In this document: positions 59,273-64,000 of the stretch, piece by piece
Layout: each line of letters opens with the position of its first letter
How positions within the stretch are numbered: the stretch's first letter is position 1
From: Haloarcula vallismortis ATCC 29715
GTDB taxonomy: Archaea; Halobacteriota; Halobacteria; Halobacteriales; Haloarculaceae
DNA length: 64,000 bases
Assembly (NCBI RefSeq): GCF_000337775.1
Contig: NZ_AOLQ01000069.1
Coordinates: forward strand, 1-64,000
Direction: 5' to 3'
Notes under the pieces: generated by a model
Database searches by the model: none
Told to the model about the DNA's origin: nothing
What the model saw: the letters and a program-made list of their open reading frames with translations, nothing else
Program-made: the position numbers and the translations under genes

Positions 59273-61018
59273 TCACTGCAGCCGGGTCCGAATCGTCTCC
59301 GCGGTTTGCTCGCCGATGCCGTCGATAGCCGTCAGTTCCTCGTCGGAAGCCGATTTGACGCTATCCACGCTCCCGAAGCGTCGGAGCAGTCGCTTCCGCG
59401 TCTCGGGGCCGATTCCGGGCACGTCGTCCAGCGTCGTCGATACTTCGTCTCGGAGTGTCTGGTGGTACTGGACGGCAAAGCGATGCGCCTCGTCGCGAAC
59501 CCGTTGGAGCAGGTGGAGCTGCGGGGCGTCGTCGTCCCAGTCGTACACGCGGTCGGGCGTGACGACCAGCTCCTCGTCTTTTGCCAGTGCGATGGCGGGC
59601 ACGTCCCAGCCGGTCTCGGCGAGTGCGTCGCGGGCTGCCCCGAGCTGGCCGTCGCCGCCGTCGATGAGCAGCAGGTCCGGGTCCGGGCGGTCATCCCGGC
59701 CCTCGACGGCACGCGTGGCCCGCCAGCGGAGGAGTTCGCGCATGTTCGCGTAGTCGTCGTTTTGCTCGGTGAGTTTCTTCCGCCGGTAATCGCTTTTCTC
59801 GGGTGTCTCGTCGACGAAGGTGACGTTCGAGCCGACGGCCGAGCGGCCCTGGGCGTGGCTCACGTCGAACCCCTCGATGCGGCTCGGACGGTCGATGCCC
59901 AGCGCGTCGGACAGACGGCCTGTCTTGTCGTCGGTCCCGCCGCGCTGGCGGGCGTTTTTCAGCGCGAGGTCGACCAGCGTCGCTTCCCGGCCAGCGCCGG
60001 GCACACCGAGCGTGACGCCCTCGCTCTCCAGCCAGGCCTCGATGTCTGGGTCGGCGGGGTTTTCGGCACAGAGAATCCGGTCCGGCAGGTCCCGCTCGGC
60101 GTAGTACTGTGGGATGAACGCCCGGTACACCCCGGCGGTCCCTTCACCGTCCGGTGCGTCGAGCGTGTGCCGGTCCCGCTCTACGAGCTTGCCGCCCTCA
60201 GCGTGGAGCCGGGCGACGATAGCTCGCTCGCCCTCGATAGCGGCCCCGAGAACGTCCGTCGTCTGGTAGCCCCCGGAGTCACTGACGGCGGTGTCGCCCT
60301 CGCCGTGGAGCGCCTCGACAGCCCCGAGCTTGTCCCGTAGGTTTGCGGCGCGCTCGAACTCCTGATTCTGTGCGGCGGCCTCCATCTCGCGGCGTAGCGG
60401 GTCCGCGAGCACGCCGGTTTCGCCCTCGAAGTACCGCGTGACGGATTCGACATCCTCGGCGTACTCGGCGTCGCTGATTTCGCCGGTGCAGGGCGCAGTA
60501 CAGATGCCCATCTCGTAGTCCAGACAGGGCCGGCCCCGGTTGCTGTACTTGTGGTCGGAACACCCTCGCAGCCCGTACGTCTCTCGAAGGGCTTTCACCA
60601 CCGTCTCGACCCGCCCTTTGTCGGTGAATGGGCCATAGACCGTCGCGCCGTCCTCTGGGTCGCGGGTCACCTCGATTCGGGGAACGGGATGGTCGGTTAG
60701 CTGGACCAGCGGGTACGATTTGTCGTCTTTCAGCCGGACGTTGTACGGTGGCCGGTGGCGCTTGATGAGGTTCGCTTCGAGCAACAGTGCCTGCGTCTCT
60801 GTGTCGGTGACCGCGAAGTCGATGGTCTCGGCCCGTTCGACCATCTTGGCGATGCGCTCGCTGCGCGGGTCGGCGTATGAGCGCACGCGGTCCCGCAGGT
60901 CGACGGCCTTCCCGACGTAGAGGACCCGGCGCGTGTCGTCCCGGCCCTGCTCGAACAGGTACACGCCCGGCTCCCGTGGCAACGACCCCGCGCGTTCTCG
61001 AATCCCGTCGGCGTCCAT
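59273..61018 (-). CDS. uvrC: Excinuclease ABC subunit C
   Basis: Dual-incision nuclease of nucleotide excision repair, 581 residues. The GIY-YIG domain at the N terminus (PGVYLFEQ...[13 protein letters not shown]) makes the 3' cut. A Cys region ([25 protein letters not shown]) and a UVR motif ([21 protein letters not shown]) follow. The RNase H-like domain has [19 protein letters not shown] and [12 protein letters not shown], and the C terminus ends with helix-hairpin-helix repeats ([14 protein letters not shown] and [13 protein letters not shown]). Complete. Confidence 0.96.
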   Translation of the reverse strand: MDADGIRERAGSLPREPGVYLFEQGRDDTRRVLYVGKAVDLRDRVRSYADPRSERIAKMVERAETIDFAVTDTETQALLLEANLIKRHRPPYNVRLKDDKSYPLVQLTDHPVPRIEVTRDPEDGATVYGPFTDKGRVETVVKALRETYGLRGCSDHKYSNRGRPCLDYEMGICTAPCTGEISDAEYAEDVESVTRYFEGETGVLADPLRREMEAAAQNQEFERAANLRDKLGAVEALHGEGDTAVSDSGGYQTTDVLGAAIEGERAIVARLHAEGGKLVERDRHTLDAPDGEGTAGVYRAFIPQYYAERDLPDRILCAENPADPDIEAWLESEGVTLGVPGAGREATLVDLALKNARQRGGTDDKTGRLSDALGIDRPSRIEGFDVSHAQGRSAVGSNVTFVDETPEKSDYRRKKLTEQNDDYANMRELLRWRATRAVEGRDDRPDPDLLLIDGGDGQLGAARDALAETGWDVPAIALAKDEELVVTPDRVYDWDDDAPQLHLLQRVRDEAHRFAVQYHQTLRDEVSTTLDDVPGIGPETRKRLLRRFGSVDSVKSASDEELTAIDGIGEQTAETIRTRLQ

Positions 61019-61051
61019 TAGCTCAGGGTTGGTGCTCGGCGGGGTTGAACG

Positions 61052-61678
61052 TCACGGGAGCGGGTCGTCGGGCGGCGGCTGTGCCGTCTCTTCGGCATCG
61101 GTCGGGGGAGCCTCCGGAACGATGGCAGCCTCGATTTGCTCGACGACGCTCTCGTCGTCCGGGGCAGCGAGTTCGATGTCGTCATCGCCGGCGACGCGCA
61201 CGACGAGCAGGCGGTCGCGACTCCAGAGATAGACTCCGAGAACAACAGCGGCAAAGGCCAGTGCGAGGCCGCCGAATAGGCGCATCAGGTCGTCCAGTTG
61301 TGCCATCAGTGTCAGCATCGTCTGAAGAATCCCCAACATGCCGCCGATACCGACGGCGCTTGCGGCTCCGCCGCTGTCCAGTGAGACGTTGCCGACGAGA
61401 CTATCAAGACTCACAGTCATCCCGGCGGCCACCAGCACAATACCGACGACCAGCGCCTTCACGCCGAGTTCGAGAAACGACCAGTCACCGCTCGTGGTGG
61501 CGTCGACACCCTCGACGTTGGGTCGGTCGACCTGCCGGTAGTTCGATCCCTCGCGGTCGGGCGTGAACACGAGGACGCGGTGACTCGTCACGACCACCCC
61601 GCCACGGTCTAGCCGAACGTCTGCTTCGATCACCTCGCCGTCGTACAGGAGGCTCTCGGCCCGTGCGACCCAATCCAT
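61052..61678 (-). CDS. Haloarchaeal membrane protein with PH-like N-terminal region
   Basis: Protein of 208 residues. The N-terminal part (1-60, MDWVARAESLLYDGEVIEADVRLDRGGVVVTSHRVLVFTPD) resembles PH-like domains that recognise membranes. Two or three hydrophobic segments follow (70-95, about 100-125, 135-155), then a strand region (RDRLLVVRVAGDDDIELAAPD) and a Pro/Asp-rich tail. It lies 33 bases from uvrC on the same strand and may be cotranscribed. Function unknown. Confidence 0.55.
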   Translation of the reverse strand: MDWVARAESLLYDGEVIEADVRLDRGGVVVTSHRVLVFTPDREGSNYRQVDRPNVEGVDATTSGDWSFLELGVKALVVGIVLVAAGMTVSLDSLVGNVSLDSGGAASAVGIGGMLGILQTMLTLMAQLDDLMRLFGGLALAFAAVVLGVYLWSRDRLLVVRVAGDDDIELAAPDDESVVEQIEAAIVPEAPPTDAEETAQPPPDDPLP

Positions 61679-61752
61679 ACACCCCGTTTACTGCGGAGAC
61701 GTGTATATTCTGCCCCCGTAACCGCTAACTGTGCGCCCTCGAACATGACAGT

Positions 61753-62292
61753 ATGACCGCCGACCCCCGCTGCCCTCACTGCTCGGAGAAAGTCAGTGCG
61801 ACCGCGACGTGGTGTATGCACTGTGGCCGGGACTTCGATAGTCCGGTCGACGCCGGAACCGGGACAACGGTTCTCGATGCTGGCGGCAGCCAAACTACGT
61901 CAGACCTCGAAGCGGCCCTCAACGCTGGCGACCTCAACGGAATACGGGGAGCGCTCGCCAGAAGCGAGCGAGGGGCGACGCTGGTCGGTATCGGCCTCGC
62001 CGCTATTGCGCTTTTTACACTACCCTACGCCACGCCGTCGGGCAATACACTCTGGTACCTCCTCGCGGTCGCTGGCGCGGGCGCGGTGGCCGCCACGCAG
62101 GCGACGGCTGACGACGCGGTGAGGACTGGCGGGAAGGCCCTCGCTGTCGCGCCGTTCTTCGTGGTGTTCGCCGACGTGCTTCAGGGCTACCTCGTGTCGG
62201 GACTAGTGAGTGCCAGCCCGACCGTCCTGTTCGGGCCGGCGATATACGCCGGACTGGTCATGTTCGGCGTTCGCCGATACCGTCGTCGCTGA
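61753..62292 (+). CDS. Zinc-ribbon membrane protein
   Basis: Protein of 179 residues. The N terminus has two CxxC pairs, CPHC (about 7-10) and CMHC (21-24), which form a zinc ribbon. A disordered linker (30-70) leads to about four membrane helices (75-175). The ribbon would sit in the cytoplasm. This layout is common in haloarchaea and not characterised. It is divergent from the PH-like membrane protein. Confidence 0.65.
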   Translation: MTADPRCPHCSEKVSATATWCMHCGRDFDSPVDAGTGTTVLDAGGSQTTSDLEAALNAGDLNGIRGALARSERGATLVGIGLAAIALFTLPYATPSGNTLWYLLAVAGAGAVAATQATADDAVRTGGKALAVAPFFVVFADVLQGYLVSGLVSASPTVLFGPAIYAGLVMFGVRRYRRR

Positions 62293-62419
62293 GCGGGTTT
62301 TGTCGCCGCAGCCGGGTCGAGCCGTCGTCCACCTCGCCGAGCGTAGCGGCTACCTGTTCGACTGCCCTGTCGGCCGCGGCCGCTCGCTGGGCGTCCGTGA
62401 GCGGGGTGTGGCGGCCCAT
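62258..62419 (-). CDS. Small ORF, 53 residues, with promoter-like upstream
   Basis: A minus-strand frame (MGRHTPLTDAQRAAAADRAVEQ...) with a helical, acidic-basic N-terminal half typical of haloarchaeal small proteins. An ATATTTA box lies about 25-30 bases before ATG 62419. It overlaps the end of the zinc-ribbon gene by 35 bases tail to tail. No motif; may be real. Confidence 0.35.
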   Translation of the reverse strand: MGRHTPLTDAQRAAAADRAVEQVAATLGEVDDGSTRLRRQNPLSDDGIGERRT

Positions 62420-62591
62420 AAACTGATATGACTGTTCAACTGGTAAATATTTCCTGAAGGGTACAACGGTTGTCTGAGTTACTCCGGCGCGAGCGACCCG
62501 ACTGCCGAAGGGGACGCGCTATTTTGCTTCGCCCGGTATCAAAACTACCATGCCTCCCGGATTCGAGAGTATACCTACTACAGGTGGTTCT

Positions 62592-63695
62592 GTGACCGAA
62601 AAACGCGAATACAAAGACGAGTATCAGGACAAGACGCTGTATCTCCCGGGGCCGACAGAGGTGCGCGAGGACGTTATCGAGGCGATGGCCGAGCCGATGT
62701 TCGGCCACCGGATGGACCGGATGACGGACCTCTACACCACCATCGTCGAGGACACGAAGGAGTTCCTCGGGACCGACAACGACGTCATCGTGCTCACGGC
62801 GTCGGGCACGGAGTTCTGGGAGTCGACGACGCTCAATCTGGTCGAGGACAGCATGCTCGTGCCGACCTCCGGCGCGTTCAGCGAGCGCCAGGCCAACGTC
62901 GCAGAGCGACTCGGCAAGGATGTCGACCGCATCGAGTACGACTGGGGCACGGCGGTCAAACCCGATGACATTCGCGACGCGCTCGAATCCGGTGACTACG
63001 ACGCCGTCGGGGCCGTAATGAACGAGACCTCGACCGGCGTCCGCAACCCCATCGAGGAAATCGGTGACGTGGTCGCCGAGTACCCGGACACCTACTTCAT
63101 CGTCGACGCCATCTCCTGTCTCGGCGGCGACCAGATTGACATCGAAGCCCACGGCATCGACGCCATCTTCACGTCCACGCAGAAGGCCTTCGCGATGCCG
63201 CCCGGACTCGCAGTCTGTGCCGTCAGCGACGCCGCCTACGAGCGGGAACTGGAGAAAGAGTCGGCGTCGTGGTACGGCGGCTTCCAGCGCTGTCTGGACT
63301 ACTACGACCGGAAGGGACAGACCCACTCCACGCCGGCGATTCCGCTCATGCTCGCCTACCGCAAGCAGATGAAGCACATGCTCGATGAGACCCACGATAC
63401 CCGCGACCAGCGTCATCAGGAGATGGCCGAGTACACACGCGAGTGGGCCCGCGAGCACTTCGACCTCTATCCTGAGGAAGGCTACGAGTCCCAGACTGTG
63501 ACCTGCATCGAGAACACGCAGGATATCAACGTCGCCGAGACTGTCGAGGCCGTCTCCGAGGAGTACGACATGCTGTTCTCCAGCGGTTACGGCGACATCA
63601 GCGAGGAGAGTTTCCGCATCGGACACATGGGCGAACATACCGTCGAGAGTATCAAGGAATTAACCGACGCAATCGAAGACGTCGCTGATCTGTAA
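62592..63695 (+). CDS. Class V aminotransferase (alanine-glyoxylate/serine-pyruvate type)
   Basis: PLP enzyme of 367 residues. LYLPGPTEV at the start, LTASGTEFWE for phosphate binding, FIVDAISCLGGDQ with the cofactor aspartate and the Schiff-base lysine in FTSTQKAFAMPPG all match this class. The C terminus contains FRIGHMGEH. It probably moves amino groups among alanine, serine, glyoxylate and pyruvate; the exact pair is not clear. GTG 62592 (VTEKREY) is chosen because homologues start this way; ATG 62550 would add 14 residues. Confidence 0.85.
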   Translation: MTEKREYKDEYQDKTLYLPGPTEVREDVIEAMAEPMFGHRMDRMTDLYTTIVEDTKEFLGTDNDVIVLTASGTEFWESTTLNLVEDSMLVPTSGAFSERQANVAERLGKDVDRIEYDWGTAVKPDDIRDALESGDYDAVGAVMNETSTGVRNPIEEIGDVVAEYPDTYFIVDAISCLGGDQIDIEAHGIDAIFTSTQKAFAMPPGLAVCAVSDAAYERELEKESASWYGGFQRCLDYYDRKGQTHSTPAIPLMLAYRKQMKHMLDETHDTRDQRHQEMAEYTREWAREHFDLYPEEGYESQTVTCIENTQDINVAETVEAVSEEYDMLFSSGYGDISEESFRIGHMGEHTVESIKELTDAIEDVADL

Positions 63696-63833
63696 AATAG
63701 GCAAAACCGAGGAAGGCCGGAGCTATGGCTCGATCTGGAGGTGCTTGCTGCTACCGGTTGGCGTTTTCATAGTTTGATAATGCTGGGAAGACTATATTAC
63801 TGCTTGCTACTTTGATGTAGGTAGACAAACTGT

Positions 63834-64000
63834 ATGAGTAAGAGTAACAGACGGAGTACGGATGGCGGCTCCTCACCACCGATGAACGTAACCAGAAAAC
63901 AGTTCGACTGGAGCGAGACGCGACCGAGCGCGGCCGTGACCGAGCACATCTCCGCAATCACCGGCCGAGAGCAGACCGCCTTCGCACCGCTGTACGAGAC
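63834..64000 (+). CDS. HalOD1-domain protein, partial
   Basis: The gene runs off the right edge; 55 codons are seen. The sequence FDWSETRPSAAVTEHISAITG...PLYE is the beginning of a HalOD1 output domain, found in many small haloarchaeal signalling proteins of unknown mechanism. ATG 63834 or ATG 63882 (MNVTRKQF) are possible starts. Nothing can be said about the rest. Confidence 0.65.
   Translation, partial: MSKSNRRSTDGGSSPPMNVTRKQFDWSETRPSAAVTEHISAITGREQTAFAPLYE

Overview
The window is a typical haloarchaeal chromosome segment: high GC, very acidic proteins, archaeal TATA boxes placed for leaderless transcripts, an archaeal RNase P RNA, a PGF-CTERM protein and a HalOD1-domain protein. The D-xylose dehydrogenase matches, from memory, the Haloarcula marismortui Gfo6 protein very closely, so a Haloarcula-like organism is likely.

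Layout. 1-8.5 kb: a partial rhomboid protease, then a cell-surface locus of DUF1102-type proteins (1026-3834), a winged-helix membrane regulator, a LamG-like protein, a DUF5305 protein and an archaeal-type signal peptidase. 8.6-13.3 kb: small haloarchaeal proteins and tRNA-Lys(UUU), whose 3' end is duplicated nearby. 13.4-20.4 kb: a NirA-type siroheme reductase, rnpB, a ferritin-like protein, uvrB and a sensor kinase lacking its phospho-acceptor histidine. 20.4-41.6 kb: a large cobalamin (B12) region with cbiT-L-F-G, cbiH-cbiH2-fdx-LAGLIDADG-like-cbiX-DUF3209-PQQ, cbtBA, chlID, cobN-cbiC-cbiE and a second cbiX-like gene. 41.8-49.5 kb: a K+ efflux pair, an alcohol dehydrogenase, XapX, and a CehA/McbA-type surface protein with a His-rich lipoprotein. 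49.9-59.2 kb: a nucleoside hydrolase and an oxidative (Weimberg-type) pentose pathway, with htpX between its parts. 59.3-64 kb: uvrC, membrane proteins, an aminotransferase and a truncated HalOD1 gene.

The most striking result is an inverted repeat, ACAA-N6-TTGT with AT-rich flanks, found upstream of every one of the six cobalamin or cobalt transcription units (five sites, one of them shared by the divergent chlID and cobN). In the three plus-strand cases the site ends 24-25 bases before an ATG, where a haloarchaeal TATA box would lie, so it looks like the operator of an unnamed cobalt/B12 repressor. The same region holds a leader peptide overlapping cbiH, a 25-residue ORF bridging cbiC and cbiE, a protein resembling a domesticated LAGLIDADG endonuclease, and a CbiH with a Cys-Gly-Ala repeat tail. 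The second candidate system is the DUF1102/signal peptidase locus: three exported proteins share one signal-peptide signature and sit beside one signal peptidase, which recalls the bacterial TasA/SipW fibre system.

All functions are assigned by reading the sequence and from memory of protein families; no search was run.
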